Assembly: GCA_050742535.1 (NCBI GenBank)
Contig: JBOGIQ010000029.1
Location: 1-30,128, forward strand
Reading direction: 5' to 3'
Source: Gp6-AA40 sp050742535
Lineage (GTDB): Bacteria; Acidobacteriota; Vicinamibacteria; Vicinamibacterales; UBA2999
DNA length: 30,128 nt
Translations under genes and position numbers: made by a program
In this document: piece by piece, positions 6,281 through 15,007 of the stretch
How positions within the stretch are numbered: the first letter of the stretch is position 1
Layout of the letters: the number at the start of each line of letters is the position of its first letter
The notes under the pieces: model-generated
Told to the model about the DNA's origin: nothing
What the model saw: the letters and a program-made list of their open reading frames with translations, nothing else
The model's database searches: none

Positions 6281-7163
6281 TCTGCACCTGCTCGCGCATC
6301 TTCTCGAGCTCCGCCTTCGCCGTGATGATCAGCTCCGAGATGCGGATGCCGTCCGCCTTCGACCCGATGGTGTTGATCTCGCGGTTCATTTCCTGCAGCA
6401 GGAAGTCCAGCTTCCGCCCGCACGGCTCGGTCCCGTCGGCCAGCGCGACCCAATGCGCCAGATGCGCACGAAAGCGTGTGACCTCCTCGGAGATGTCCGA
6501 CCGCGCCGCCGCGCGGACAATCTCCTGCGCCAGCATCGCCTGATCGACCGGCAGCTCAGCGCTGATTTCAGCGGCCCGATCGCGCAGGCGCGCCTCGACC
6601 GCCACGCGTCCTTCCTCGGCGGCTCCGCGCAGCCGCTCGATCAGCTCCGCGAGCATCTGCCGACGCGCCTCGAGGTCCGCGCGAAGATGGTCCCCTTCCC
6701 GGACGCGCATCGCGTCGAGATCCGCCAGCGCCTGCTCGACCGACGCCTCGACACTCGAGCCGAGCTGTGCCTCGACGACCGGATCGGGTTCGGCCGGCCG
6801 ATCGCGCACGGCGATCGCCTGCGGATGCCGCAGGAGGTCGCCCGGCGTCAGCGTTCCCGTGACCAGCCCGCGCTCGCGCGCCCGCTCGATCGCGGCGGCG
6901 AGCGCATCGGCAAAGTCCTCGTTCAGCTCAACGGAGAGCGCCGAGGGATTCCTCAGCTGGACCGAGATCGCCAGCTCCACCCGCCCGCGCGATAGACGCT
7001 TCTGCAGCAACGCGCGCACACGCGGCTCCAGCTCCGCCAGCGACTGCGGCACCCGCAGCTGGAGATCGAGAAACCGGTGGTTCACCGAGCGCAGCGTCAC
7101 ACCAAGCGTCGCCCGCTCGTCCTCATGGGTCAGGGACGCGAAACCGGTCATCGACTTAATCAT
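6270..7163 (-). CDS. YicC family endoribonuclease-like protein
   Basis: The 297-residue protein begins MIKSMTGFASLTHEDERATL and RSVNHRFLDLQLRVP, the hallmark YicC N-terminus. It ends KADGIRISELIITAKAELEKMREQVQNVE, the DUF1732 signature with FLLQEMNREINTIGSKA. YicC of E. coli has been linked to RNA degradation; the role here is inferred from the family. The arginine- and glutamate-rich middle (residues ~120-220) is predicted helical. It overlaps the upstream ABC transporter by ATGA and the downstream gmk by 11 bases. The yicC-gmk-rpoZ order is widely conserved. Confidence 0.93.
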   Translation of the reverse strand: MIKSMTGFASLTHEDERATLGVTLRSVNHRFLDLQLRVPQSLAELEPRVRALLQKRLSRGRVELAISVQLRNPSALSVELNEDFADALAAAIERARERGLVTGTLTPGDLLRHPQAIAVRDRPAEPDPVVEAQLGSSVEASVEQALADLDAMRVREGDHLRADLEARRQMLAELIERLRGAAEEGRVAVEARLRDRAAEISAELPVDQAMLAQEIVRAAARSDISEEVTRFRAHLAHWVALADGTEPCGRKLDFLLQEMNREINTIGSKADGIRISELIITAKAELEKMREQVQNVE

Positions 7164-8893
7164 GTGGCGTCGGGCTCGTCCAGCAGCTGCAAATCATAGA
7201 GTTTGGCATAGGCGCCGCCGCGTGCCATCAATTCGTCGTGTGTCCCTGTTTCAACGACGACGCCCTTCTCCAGGACGATGATCGCGTCCGCACGACGGAC
7301 GGTGGACAGGCGATGGGCGATGACGAACGACGTCCGGTTGAGCATCAGGTTGGTCAGGGCGTCCTGGACCAGCATCTCCGACTCGGCATCGAGCGACGAG
7401 GTCGCCTCGTCGAGAATCAGGATCGGCGAATCGCGCAGCAGCGCGCGGGCGATGGCGAGCCGCTGCCTCTGACCGCCGGACAGCCGCTGGCCGCGCTCGC
7501 CAATCAGCGTCTCGTAGCCGCGATCGAGCGTCACGATGAACTCGTGCGCATGGGCGGCGCGAGCCGCGGCCTCGATCTCCGCCTGTGCGGCCGCCGGACG
7601 CCCAAACGCGATGTTCGCCGCCACGGTGTCGTCGAAGAGCACCGTTTCCTGCGTCACGATCCCAATCTGCGACCGCAGCGACGCGAGCGTGACCTCGCGG
7701 ACGTCGCGGCCGTCGAGCGTAATCGTGCCGCCCGTGACGTCGTAAAAGCGCGGAATGAGATTCACCAGCGTCGTCTTGCCGGCCCCGCTGCGGCCAACGA
7801 TGGCCAGCGTCTGCCCGGCGCGCACGGTGCACGTCACGCCGCGCAGCGTCGCGTCCTCCGCGCCCGCATAGGAGAAGCAGACGTTTCGGAACTCGACGGC
7901 CCTCGAGAACCCCGGCAACGCCTCGGCCGTCGGCGTTTCGGTCACCTCGCTGTGCGTCTCGAGGATCTCGAAAATCCGCTCGCCTGCCGCCCTCGCCTGC
8001 TGCAGGTCCGCATTCACCCGGCTCAGCTTCTTGGCCGGCCCATACATCATGAACAGCGCGGTGATGAACGCGACGAACTCGCCGGTCGAGAGCCGCTGGG
8101 CGGCGATCGACTCGCTGCCGTACCACAACGCCGTGACGAACGCGATTCCGCCGATGAACTCCATCAGCGGCGGCAGCGCCGACAGGGCGCTGCTCACTTT
8201 GATGCTGGTCCGGTAGTAGTGGTCGGACGCGCGCTCGAACTTCGCTGTCTCACGGTCTTCGGCGCCGAAGGCCTTGACGATGCGGTGGCCGGTGAAGGCC
8301 TCGGCGCTCACGTGGGACATCTGCTCGAGCGCTTCCTGGCTCCGGCGCGTCGTCCGCCGCACGCGCTGGCCGAGCCGGACCAGCGGGTAGACGATCAGCG
8401 GCGCGCCCGTCAGGCAGACCAGGGCCAGCCGCGCGTCGTAGTAGAACAGCGCGCCGGCGAAGAACAGCAGCGCGAACGATTCGCGAAGCAGATCGCCGAT
8501 CGTCTCCGACACCGCCCGCTGCACTTGTGCAACGTCGTTGGTGATCCGCGACATCAGCCGGCCGCTGGTGTTCACCGAAAAGAAGGCCGCGGACTGGCCG
8601 AGGATGTGGCGGAACAACCGATCGCGGATGTCGCGCACGATCCGCTGGCCGACGTCGGTCATCAAATAGCCGGAGATGTAGGCGCCGAGACCTTTGGCGA
8701 AATACAGCGCCAGGATCGTCACGATCGTCGCAACGAGCTCCTCGCGCCTGGGCAGCACGGCGTCGAGGATCCGCTGGATCTGCCGGACGAGACCGGCCGA
8801 CGCGGCGCCGTAGACGACCATCGCGGCGACAGCGATCGCGAGACGGCCGCGATAGGGCCGGCTGAATTCGAGGAGTCGGAAGAAGACAGTCAA
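7160..8893 (-). CDS. MsbA-type ABC transporter, fused permease and ATPase
   Basis: This is a half-transporter of the lipid/oligosaccharide exporter class, working as a homodimer in the inner membrane. Residues ~1-300 hold about six transmembrane helices. The ATPase shows Walker A GRSGAGKTTLVNLIP, signature LSGGQRQRLAIARALL, Walker B ILILDEATSSLD and the H-loop AHRLSTV. I place the start at TTG 8893 (TVFFRLLEFSRPYRG). The frame stays open to 8926, but those extra residues are translated from a repeat and look non-native. No ribosome site is visible. It overlaps yicC by ATGA. It lies between the housekeeping run and the polysaccharide genes, so its cargo may be lipid A or a lipid-linked oligosaccharide (PglK-like). 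The sequence alone cannot decide. Confidence 0.9.
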   Translation of the reverse strand: MTVFFRLLEFSRPYRGRLAIAVAAMVVYGAASAGLVRQIQRILDAVLPRREELVATIVTILALYFAKGLGAYISGYLMTDVGQRIVRDIRDRLFRHILGQSAAFFSVNTSGRLMSRITNDVAQVQRAVSETIGDLLRESFALLFFAGALFYYDARLALVCLTGAPLIVYPLVRLGQRVRRTTRRSQEALEQMSHVSAEAFTGHRIVKAFGAEDRETAKFERASDHYYRTSIKVSSALSALPPLMEFIGGIAFVTALWYGSESIAAQRLSTGEFVAFITALFMMYGPAKKLSRVNADLQQARAAGERIFEILETHSEVTETPTAEALPGFSRAVEFRNVCFSYAGAEDATLRGVTCTVRAGQTLAIVGRSGAGKTTLVNLIPRFYDVTGGTITLDGRDVREVTLASLRSQIGIVTQETVLFDDTVAANIAFGRPAAAQAEIEAAARAAHAHEFIVTLDRGYETLIGERGQRLSGGQRQRLAIARALLRDSPILILDEATSSLDAESEMLVQDALTNLMLNRTSFVIAHRLSTVRRADAIIVLEKGVVVETGTHDELMARGGAYAKLYDLQLLDEPDAT

Positions 8894-8895
8894 GA

Positions 8896-8983
8896 TGAAA
8901 TGCAAAATGCAAAATTCAAGACGCAAACCTCGCAGCGTCCGGCATAGAAACCGTTTGCATGTTGCATTTTGAATCTTGCATTA
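8896..8983. repeat. TAATGCA-type repeat between galE and the ABC exporter
   Basis: The A/T-rich left arm (about 8899-8921, with ATGCAAAATGCAAAATTCAA) and right arm (about 8956-8983, with TTGCATTTTGAATCTTGCAT) form an imperfect inverted repeat around a GC-rich centre. Read on the minus strand, the unit starts TAATGCA, and that TAA is the galE stop. The other end runs into the ABC exporter start region. It is the second of three copies in the window. Confidence 0.8.
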
Positions 8984-10009
8984 CCGCGCATCGATCACCC
9001 GCGCCGGTCGCCGTCCGTACCCGTCAGGGTGCGCGGAATGCCAGCGCCAGGCGTCAGCGATGATCGTAGTCAGGTCGGGCCGCCGCGGCACCCACCCGAA
9101 ATCGGCGCGGATTCGCTCGGCCGACGCGTACAGCACCGCCGGATCGCCCGGCCGACGCGGGGCGGATCGCCAGGCCACCTTTTCCCCGGTGGCCTCCTCT
9201 ACCGCCGCAATCACCTGCCGTACGGACGAGGGGCGCTCCGTGCCGACGTTGTAGGTCCCGGAGGCGCCGCCGGCAGCCAGCCAGGCCAGCGCGCGTACGT
9301 GCGCGTCGGCGAGATCGGTCACGTGCACGTAGTCCCGCAGACAGGTGCCATCGGGCGTCGGGTAATCCTCGCCGAAGAGCTCCAGGGGACGGCCGCCCCG
9401 CGCCGCGTCGAACGCCCGCGGAATGACGTGGATTTCCGGCGTGTGGTCTTCGCCAAGCTCGCCGTCGGGGTCCGCGCCGGCGGCATTGAAATAGCGCAGG
9501 CACACCGAGCGGATGCCGTACGCGCGCTCGAAATGCGGCAGCGCTTGCTCGATCGCCAGCTTCGACTGTCCGTAGGCATTGATCGGGCGGGTGGGGTGCG
9601 TCTCGCGGAGCGGCGTTTCGGTCGGCTCTCCATAGACCGCACACGTCGACGAGAACACAAAATGGCGGCAGCCTTCGGCCGCCATCGCTTCGAGCGTCCC
9701 GAGGGTTCCGATCACATTGTTCCGGTAGTAACCCGCCGGATCCGTGACGGAGTCCGGAACAACGAGCCACGCAGCGAAGTGCATCACGGCGGTCGCGTTC
9801 GTGTCGCGCAGCGCCTGCCGCACGGCGGCGACGTTGCCGATCGCGCCTTCGATCAGCCTCGCGCCCAGCACGGCCCCGCGATGGCCGGCGGAGAGATCGT
9901 CGTACACCGCCACCTCGTGGCCGGCCCGGCGCAGCGCCTTGACGGCATGGCTGCCGACGTAGCCGGCGCCGCCAGTCACGAGGACGACGTGGCGATCAGC
10001 TCCGACCAA
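8981..10009 (-). CDS. galE: UDP-glucose 4-epimerase
   Basis: GalE interconverts UDP-glucose and UDP-galactose (or the N-acetyl forms). The 342-residue extended SDR enzyme shows the NAD-binding VLVTGGAGYVGSHAVKAL, the serine in FVFSSTCAVYGEP, and YxxxK as YGQSK. It also has NAAGADPDGELGEDH, the galactose-epimerase segment, and CLRDYVHVTDLADAH. The start is taken as TTG 10009, which overlaps the end of ugd by 14 bases; a later start just before VVLVTGG cannot be excluded. The stop TAA is part of a TAATGCA repeat. With ugd it forms a two-gene sugar-nucleotide unit facing away from the glycosyltransferases. Confidence 0.95.
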   Translation of the reverse strand: MVGADRHVVLVTGGAGYVGSHAVKALRRAGHEVAVYDDLSAGHRGAVLGARLIEGAIGNVAAVRQALRDTNATAVMHFAAWLVVPDSVTDPAGYYRNNVIGTLGTLEAMAAEGCRHFVFSSTCAVYGEPTETPLRETHPTRPINAYGQSKLAIEQALPHFERAYGIRSVCLRYFNAAGADPDGELGEDHTPEIHVIPRAFDAARGGRPLELFGEDYPTPDGTCLRDYVHVTDLADAHVRALAWLAAGGASGTYNVGTERPSSVRQVIAAVEEATGEKVAWRSAPRRPGDPAVLYASAERIRADFGWVPRRPDLTTIIADAWRWHSAHPDGYGRRPARVIDAR

Positions 10010-11294
10010 TGGAGTAGTAGCGGAATCCGTTCTGCGTCATCTGGCCGGGCGTAAAGAGGTTGCGTCCGTCGAAGACGATCGGCGCGCGCATCAGCGTGCG
10101 CATGCGGGCGAAATCGGGCCGGCGGAACTCATTCCATTCCGTCACGATGGCCAGGGCGTCGGCGTTCTTGAGCGCGTCGTAATTACTGGCGGCATACGTG
10201 ATCCGTGTGCCGAAGATGCCCTTCGCCACGCCGGCCGCCTCGGGATCGTAGGCTCGCACCTTTGCACCCGCGGTCAGCAGCGCCTCGATGAGCGGGATGG
10301 AGGGTGCTTCGCGCATGTCGTCGGTCCGGGGTTTGAACGAGAGCCCCCATACCGCGATGGTCTTCCCCTTCAGCGATCCGAGCTGCTTTTTCATCTTCGC
10401 GAACAGACGCGACTTCTGCGCCTTGTTCACCTCGTCGACGGACTGCAGGATCTTGAACTGATAACCGGCATCGGCGGCAAACCGGATCATCGCCTGCACG
10501 TCTTTCGGGAAGCAGCTGCCGCCATAGCCGCAGCCCGGGAACAGGAACGACGTTCCGATGCGCCGGTCGGAGCCGATCGCCTTGCGCACGTGATCGACGT
10601 CCCCGCCGACCACCTCGCACAGGTTCGCCACCTCGTTCATGAACGAAATGCGCGTTGCCAGCATGGAGTTCGCCGCGTACTTCGACAGCTCCGCGCTGGC
10701 ACAATCCATCACCATGATCGGCGCGCCGGTGCGCGTGAACGGCGAGTAGAGCTCGAGCATCAGCTCCGTCGCGCGCTCGTCGTCGGCGCCGATCACGACG
10801 CGATCCGGCTTCAGGAAGTCGTCGATGGCGGCACCCTGCTTCAGGAACTCTGGGTTGCTGACCACGCTGAAGGGATGTTTCGTTTCACGCCCCACCACCT
10901 CCTGTACCTTGCGCGAGGTCCCCACCGGCACCGTGCTCTTGTCAACGATAACCTTGTAGCCGTTCATCGCTTTCGCGATCTCGCGCGCGACCCCCAGCAC
11001 GTGCTTGAGATCGGCCGACCCGTCCTCGTCCTGGGGTGTGCCGACAGCGATGAAGATGACCTGGGAATCGCGAACGGCGGTTGGCAGCGAGGTCGAAAAC
11101 GTCAATCGCCCTTCGGCGGTGTTCCGGCGGACCAGCTCCTCGAGCCCTGGTTCGTAGATGGGGATTTTGCCCTTCTGGAGCATCCGGATCTTCGCGGCGA
11201 CGTTATCGACGCAGACTACATCGTTACCGCTTTCAGCAAAGCAGGCACCCGCAACGAGGCCGACGTATCCTGTGCCGACGATGGCAATTTTCAA
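9996..11294 (-). CDS. ugd: UDP-glucose 6-dehydrogenase
   Basis: Ugd oxidises UDP-glucose twice with NAD+ to UDP-glucuronate. The 432 residues show MKIAIVGTGYVGLVAGACFA, the substrate loop VSNPEFLKQGAAIDDF and the catalytic cysteine in FPGCGYGGSCFPKDVQA. The C-terminal domain carries WGLSFKPRTDDMREAPS. Length and motif order are standard. A GGGAGA site lies nine bases before ATG 11294. Transcription diverges from the plus-strand glycosyltransferase across a 99-bp gap, which must hold both promoters. Its product is the substrate of the UXS-type enzyme at the other end of the locus. Confidence 0.96.
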   Translation of the reverse strand: MKIAIVGTGYVGLVAGACFAESGNDVVCVDNVAAKIRMLQKGKIPIYEPGLEELVRRNTAEGRLTFSTSLPTAVRDSQVIFIAVGTPQDEDGSADLKHVLGVAREIAKAMNGYKVIVDKSTVPVGTSRKVQEVVGRETKHPFSVVSNPEFLKQGAAIDDFLKPDRVVIGADDERATELMLELYSPFTRTGAPIMVMDCASAELSKYAANSMLATRISFMNEVANLCEVVGGDVDHVRKAIGSDRRIGTSFLFPGCGYGGSCFPKDVQAMIRFAADAGYQFKILQSVDEVNKAQKSRLFAKMKKQLGSLKGKTIAVWGLSFKPRTDDMREAPSIPLIEALLTAGAKVRAYDPEAAGVAKGIFGTRITYAASNYDALKNADALAIVTEWNEFRRPDFARMRTLMRAPIVFDGRNLFTPGQMTQNGFRYYSIGRS

Positions 11295-11393
11295 TCGATC
11301 TCCCGGTGTGCAGGCCCAGGGCCGACGGGTCCTGGCCCAAGAGGATCTCTGCGGCTTTTTGACGAAACGTTGAAGCTATCATCTCATGGAGCC

Positions 11394-12524
11394 GTGCGGA
11401 TTCTTGTCGACTACCGTCCCGCGCTGCGCGCGCGTACCGGCGTCGGAGAGTACATGCACGAAATCATCCGCGCCTATGCGGCGGCATACGACGACGACGA
11501 CGTCGCCGCGTTCACGAGCTCGTGGCGCGATCGGCCGGCGCCGGAGACGCCGGGGCGGCTCGGCGCCCGCGTCGTCGACCGCCGCGTACCGGTGCGCGTG
11601 CTCAACTTCATGTGGCACCGCCTGCAGTGGCCTCCTGTCGAAGCGCTCGCCGGACCTGCCGACGTCGTGCACGCTGCTCACCCGCTGATGATTCCAAGCC
11701 GGCGCGCGGCGCGTGTCGTGACGGTGCACGACCTGTACTTCCTCGACCATCCAGAAGGCACCAGCGCCGAGATTCGACGCGATTACCCGACGCTGACAGC
11801 GCGGCACGCGCGGGCGGCCGAGGCCGTTGTCACGCCATCGCAGTACACGCGGGATCTCGTCGTAGCGCGACTTGGCGTCCCGGCGGATCGCGTCTACGCA
11901 TGCCGGTTCGGCGCACCCGCCTGGCGCACCCTCGGACGGCAGCCCAATACTCCCGACGATGGTTACTTCCTGTTCGTCGGCACGCTCGTCCCGCGCAAGA
12001 ACGTGCCGGGCCTGCTCGATGCGTACGTACGTGTGCTGTCGGCGATGCCCGAGGCTCCACGTCTCCTCATTGCCGGAGCGCCGACGTCGGATTCCTCTCC
12101 GTGGCTGCGGCGGCTCCAGGAGGCGCCGCTCGCGGGGCACGTCGATCACGTTGGATATGTGTCCGAGGCGGACCGCGAGCGCCTGTACGCGGGGGCGCGC
12201 GCCCTGGTCATGCCGTCCTTCGACGAGGGCTTTGGCGTTCCGGCGCTCGAAGCGATGGCCGCGGGCGTCCCAGTGATCGCCGCGAACCGCGGCGCGCTGC
12301 CGGAGGTGATCGGATCGGCGGGGGTTCTCCTGGATCCGCTCGACACCGAAGGATTCGCCTCGGCCATGCTGCTCGTCGCGCGCGACCGGGAATGGGCCGT
12401 ATCGCAGGGTGCCGCAGGGCTCACACGGGCGGCGACCTTCACGTGGCACGCGGCCGCCGTCCGCCTGCGCCAGGCCTATGCCGACGCCGTGGCTCGCCGG
12501 AAAGGTGAAAGCGGACCGGCCTGA
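11394..12524 (+). CDS. GT4 family glycosyltransferase
   Basis: The frame is open far upstream, but homology starts at RILVDYRPALRARTGVGEYM, so GTG 11394 is chosen; GGAG lies just before it. The 376-residue GT-B protein has the N-terminal glycine-rich loop (TGVGEYMHE), VVTVHDLYFLDHPEG, and YFLFVGTLVPRKNVPGLLDA. The C-terminal nucleotide-sugar site is PSFDEGFGVPALEAMAAGVP with the EX7E pattern. It probably transfers a sugar from a nucleotide donor to a lipid-linked glycan at the cytoplasmic face. Donor and acceptor cannot be read from the sequence. Its TGA overlaps the ATG of the next glycosyltransferase (TGATG), so the two are coupled. Confidence 0.9.
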   Translation: MRILVDYRPALRARTGVGEYMHEIIRAYAAAYDDDDVAAFTSSWRDRPAPETPGRLGARVVDRRVPVRVLNFMWHRLQWPPVEALAGPADVVHAAHPLMIPSRRAARVVTVHDLYFLDHPEGTSAEIRRDYPTLTARHARAAEAVVTPSQYTRDLVVARLGVPADRVYACRFGAPAWRTLGRQPNTPDDGYFLFVGTLVPRKNVPGLLDAYVRVLSAMPEAPRLLIAGAPTSDSSPWLRRLQEAPLAGHVDHVGYVSEADRERLYAGARALVMPSFDEGFGVPALEAMAAGVPVIAANRGALPEVIGSAGVLLDPLDTEGFASAMLLVARDREWAVSQGAAGLTRAATFTWHAAAVRLRQAYADAVARRKGESGPA

Positions 12525-13609
12525 TGCGAATCGCGATCGACGCGCGCGAGCTCGCCGGGCGGCCCACCGGCGTGGGGCGGTACCTCTCCGAGATCCTGCG
12601 GGCGTGGAGCGATCTCGCCGGCGCGCGGACGCATGAATTCGTCCTGTGTGCGCCCGGCTCCGTGCCGCTGCCCGGCACGCTCAACGCGTCGGTCGTCACA
12701 GCGGCCGGCGACGGGACGCTCTGGGAGCAACTGACCCTGCCGCGCCTCGTTGCGAAGGCAGATGCCGATGTGCTGTTCGCGCCGGGCTACACCGGGCCTC
12801 TCGTCAGCCGGACTCCCATGGTCGTCGCGGTACACGACGTCTCGTTCGCCGCGCACCCGGAATGGTTTTCCTGGCGGGAAGGGTTCCGCCGCCGTCTCGT
12901 CACGGCCTGGGCCGCCCGGAGAGCGGCGAAGGTCATCACCATCTCCGACTTCTCAAAGGAGGAGATCGTCCGCTACCTTGGCATCCGCGGTCCGAAGGTC
13001 GAAGTGATCTACTGCGGCGTCACGTCAATGTCCACGCCGCCCCAGCCGCTTCCGTCCGGCGGTGACATCCCGGTCCTGTTCGTCGGCTCGCTCTTCAACC
13101 GGCGCCATATCCCTGAACTGATTGCCGGGTTCGAACAGGTTGCCGCCCGGCATCCGTCGGCGCGGCTCGATCTGGTCGGCGACAATCGCACCCGCCCTCA
13201 TATCGACGTCGATGAGCTGATCGCCCGGAGCAGCGCCCGCGATCGCATCCACGCCCGTGCCTACGTGGCGGACGATGAGCTGGCGTCGCTCTACCAGAGG
13301 GCACGCGCGTTTGTGTTTCTCTCCGACTACGAGGGATTTGCGCTGACGCCGCTCGAAGCGCTGGGCGCCGGCATCCCGATCGTCCTGCTGGCCACCGACG
13401 TGGCGCGCGAAATCTTCGGGCCGGCCGCGACATACATCGATCGTGCGGAGCCGTCACTCATCGCGGACGGGCTGGAACGGGCGCTGTTCGACGAGGCGGA
13501 GCGGGCGCGCGTGCTGACGGCCGCCGGCGCGCAGCTCGAGCGCTACTCGTGGCGCGAATCGGCCCACCGGACGCTGCAAGTGCTGCTCGCTTGCGCTCGC
13601 AGCAGGTAA
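12524..13609 (+). CDS. GT4 family glycosyltransferase
   Basis: The 361-residue protein starts MRIAIDARELAGRPTGVGRY, the same N-terminal layout as its upstream neighbour. It carries VVAVHDVSFAAHPEWFSWREG, VITISDFSKEEIVRYLG, then VLFVGSLFNRRHIPELIAGF and the donor-site EX7E region YEGFALTPLEALGAGIP. It is likely a retaining enzyme of the polysaccharide pathway. The ATG overlaps the previous TGA by one base. The stop TAA at 13607 is also the first codon-sized piece of a TAATGCA repeat. Sugar specificity is unknown. Similarity to the previous and later GT4 genes suggests ancient duplication. Confidence 0.9.
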   Translation: MRIAIDARELAGRPTGVGRYLSEILRAWSDLAGARTHEFVLCAPGSVPLPGTLNASVVTAAGDGTLWEQLTLPRLVAKADADVLFAPGYTGPLVSRTPMVVAVHDVSFAAHPEWFSWREGFRRRLVTAWAARRAAKVITISDFSKEEIVRYLGIRGPKVEVIYCGVTSMSTPPQPLPSGGDIPVLFVGSLFNRRHIPELIAGFEQVAARHPSARLDLVGDNRTRPHIDVDELIARSSARDRIHARAYVADDELASLYQRARAFVFLSDYEGFALTPLEALGAGIPIVLLATDVAREIFGPAATYIDRAEPSLIADGLERALFDEAERARVLTAAGAQLERYSWRESAHRTLQVLLACARSR

Positions 13610-13680
13610 TGCAGAATTCTGAATTCAGAATGCACCGAGCTGCCGCTTTTCTGCATTTTGAATTTTGCATTCTGCATTTT
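13607..13680. repeat. TAATGCA-type repeat after the second GT4 gene
   Basis: The left arm 13607-13634 begins TAATGCAGAATTCTGAATTC. A 16-base GC-rich centre follows, then the right arm 13651-13680 with TGCATTTTGAATTTTGCATT. The arms are imperfect reverse complements. The first three bases are the stop codon of the preceding glycosyltransferase. The next gene starts 17 bases after the element. Confidence 0.85.
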
Positions 13681-13696
13681 CTGGTGCCTGTCTGAC

Positions 13697-14500
13697 ATGC
13701 CGCGTCTGTCGATCATCATCGTCACGTTCAACTCGCGAGCCGACATCGATGCGTGTCTTCGCTCGCTGACGGACGGCATTCACATCGATCGCGAGATCGT
13801 CATCGTCGATAACGCCTCGACGGACGGTACCGCGCAGCACATCCGCGAGCGCTGGCCAGGCGTCCGGCTGGTCGGCCTCGGCGCGAACCTGGGCTTCGCA
13901 CGCGCGACGAACATCGGGATCCAGCAGACATTCGGCGAGCTCGTTCTGCTGCTCAACCCCGATACCCTCGTCCGCGCCGGCGCAGTCGACGGCCTCGTCG
14001 CGGCCCTCGAGCGCGACCCGCACGCCGCCGTCGCCGGCCCGCGCATCGTCGGCGCCGACGGGCACGGAGAGCTGTCGTTCGGCCGGATGATTCAGCCGCT
14101 GACGGAGCCGGTGCAGAAGCTCCTGATGATCGGCAACCAGCGGCGGCTGCCTGTCGTTCAGGGCATCACGGAGCGCATGACCCGCCGCCGCCAGTATGTG
14201 GACTGGGTCACCGGCGCCTGCCTGCTCACCTACCGGGCTGACCTCGAATCGGTCGGATTGATGGACGAACGGTTCTTTCTGTATATGGAAGACGTCGATC
14301 TGTGCGCGTCCCTCCGTGCCAGAGGGCGGCGCGTCCTGTTCGTCCCGGACGTCGAGGTCGTGCACCGGCGAGGGGCAAGCACCGAGCCGGCCGCGCGCGA
14401 GGCCGCGTACCGGCAAAGCTATCTGGCGTTCTACCAGAAGCACCATCCCGCGTGGGTGCCGATCGTGCGCGCTTACATGAGGCTGTTCGCGCGGCAGTAG
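13697..14500 (+). CDS. GT2 family glycosyltransferase (rhamnosyltransferase-like)
   Basis: This 267-residue GT-A enzyme starts MPRLSIIIVTFNSRADIDAC. It shows IVDNASTDGTAQHIRERWP, the loop LGANLGFARATNIGIQ and the metal-binding strand LLLNPDTLVRAGAVDGLV. It also has the acceptor-side motif DERFFLYMEDVDLCASLRARG. These match the rhamnosyl/galactofuranosyl-type GT2 enzymes of O-antigen loci; the donor is not certain. ATG 13697 is chosen. An upstream in-frame ATG at 13658 would translate the repeat and is rejected. No ribosome site is evident. Confidence 0.9.
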   Translation: MPRLSIIIVTFNSRADIDACLRSLTDGIHIDREIVIVDNASTDGTAQHIRERWPGVRLVGLGANLGFARATNIGIQQTFGELVLLLNPDTLVRAGAVDGLVAALERDPHAAVAGPRIVGADGHGELSFGRMIQPLTEPVQKLLMIGNQRRLPVVQGITERMTRRRQYVDWVTGACLLTYRADLESVGLMDERFFLYMEDVDLCASLRARGRRVLFVPDVEVVHRRGASTEPAAREAAYRQSYLAFYQKHHPAWVPIVRAYMRLFARQ

Positions 14501-14503
14501 GTG

Positions 14504-14926
14504 CTAGCCGTAGGCCCCCGGCCCGAGCCGAGCCATCAACTCCTCGGGCCTGTTCACCGGCTCGAAGCCGAACGGCTCGTAGAGTCCATGCGCATCGCGC
14601 GTTCGCAGCAGGAATACGGTCAATCCCTGCAGATCCTGGTGCTCTAGAATCGCGCGCATGAGGGCCTTGCCGACACCTTGTCCGCGGAATTCGGGGACGA
14701 CGAAGACGTCGGACAAGTAAGCAAACACCGCCCTGTCGGTGATCACGCGGGCGAACGCGACCTGCCGCCCGTTCGCGTAGGCCCCGAAGCAGAGCGAGTT
14801 GGCGATCGAGCGCTCGATCACGTCGCGCGCCCGCCCTGCGGCCCAGTACGAGTCGTGCAGATTGCGCTCGATGACCGACAGATCGAGGAGCGCCCTGTCG
14901 GTCGATATCGTCACGTCCGGCATCAT
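14504..14926 (-). CDS. GNAT family N-acetyltransferase
   Basis: A compact acetyltransferase of about 140 residues. Acetyl-CoA motif A is visible as LSDVFVVPEFRGQGVGKALM, followed by the motif B-like FLLRTRDAHGLYEPFGFEP. The substrate is unknown. It lies on the strand opposite the glycosyltransferases and ends four bases after the GT2 stop. Start candidates are GTG 14929, ATG 14926 and ATG 14923. A GACAAT hexamer (minus strand, 14938-14933) ends six bases before ATG 14926, so a leaderless start is plausible. Its place inside the sugar cluster hints at glycan acetylation, but most small GNATs act on other amines. Confidence 0.85.
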   Translation of the reverse strand: MMPDVTISTDRALLDLSVIERNLHDSYWAAGRARDVIERSIANSLCFGAYANGRQVAFARVITDRAVFAYLSDVFVVPEFRGQGVGKALMRAILEHQDLQGLTVFLLRTRDAHGLYEPFGFEPVNRPEELMARLGPGAYG

Positions 14927-14948
14927 CACCCTATTGTCTATCGCACCG

Positions 14949-14984
14949 CCTGAACCTCCTGAACCTCCTGAACCTCCTGAACCT
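14949..14984. repeat. 9-bp minisatellite CCTGAACCT x4
   Basis: Four perfect head-to-tail copies of CCTGAACCT are followed by ATTGCACCTCATATAAT. The array occupies the shared upstream region of the GNAT and the third GT4 gene and covers the expected -35 position of the GT4 promoter. Slippage at such arrays can change length in steps of nine bases. Confidence 0.95.
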
Positions 14985-14995
14985 ATTGCACCTCA

Positions 14996-15001
14996 TATAA
15001 T
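14996..15001 (+). promoter_or_regulatory. consensus -10 (TATAAT) for the third GT4 gene
   Basis: TATAAT lies six bases before GTG 15008, the distance expected between a -10 box and the first transcribed base. The transcript is therefore probably leaderless. No -35 consensus is seen 17 bases upstream, where the 9-bp array lies. Confidence 0.65.
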
Positions 15002-15007
15002 TGCCGC

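Noticed and set aside
7238..8947. 569-codon plus-strand open frame
   Set aside because: It is fully antisense to the ABC exporter whose motifs are unmistakable; composition is typical of a shadow frame.
10590..11393. Upstream extension of the first GT4 gene
   Set aside because: The frame is open but antisense to ugd, and the glycosyltransferase fold starts only at RILVDYRPAL near 11394.
14949..14984. CRISPR-like short repeats
   Set aside because: Nine-base units with no spacers; this is a minisatellite, and no cas gene is present.
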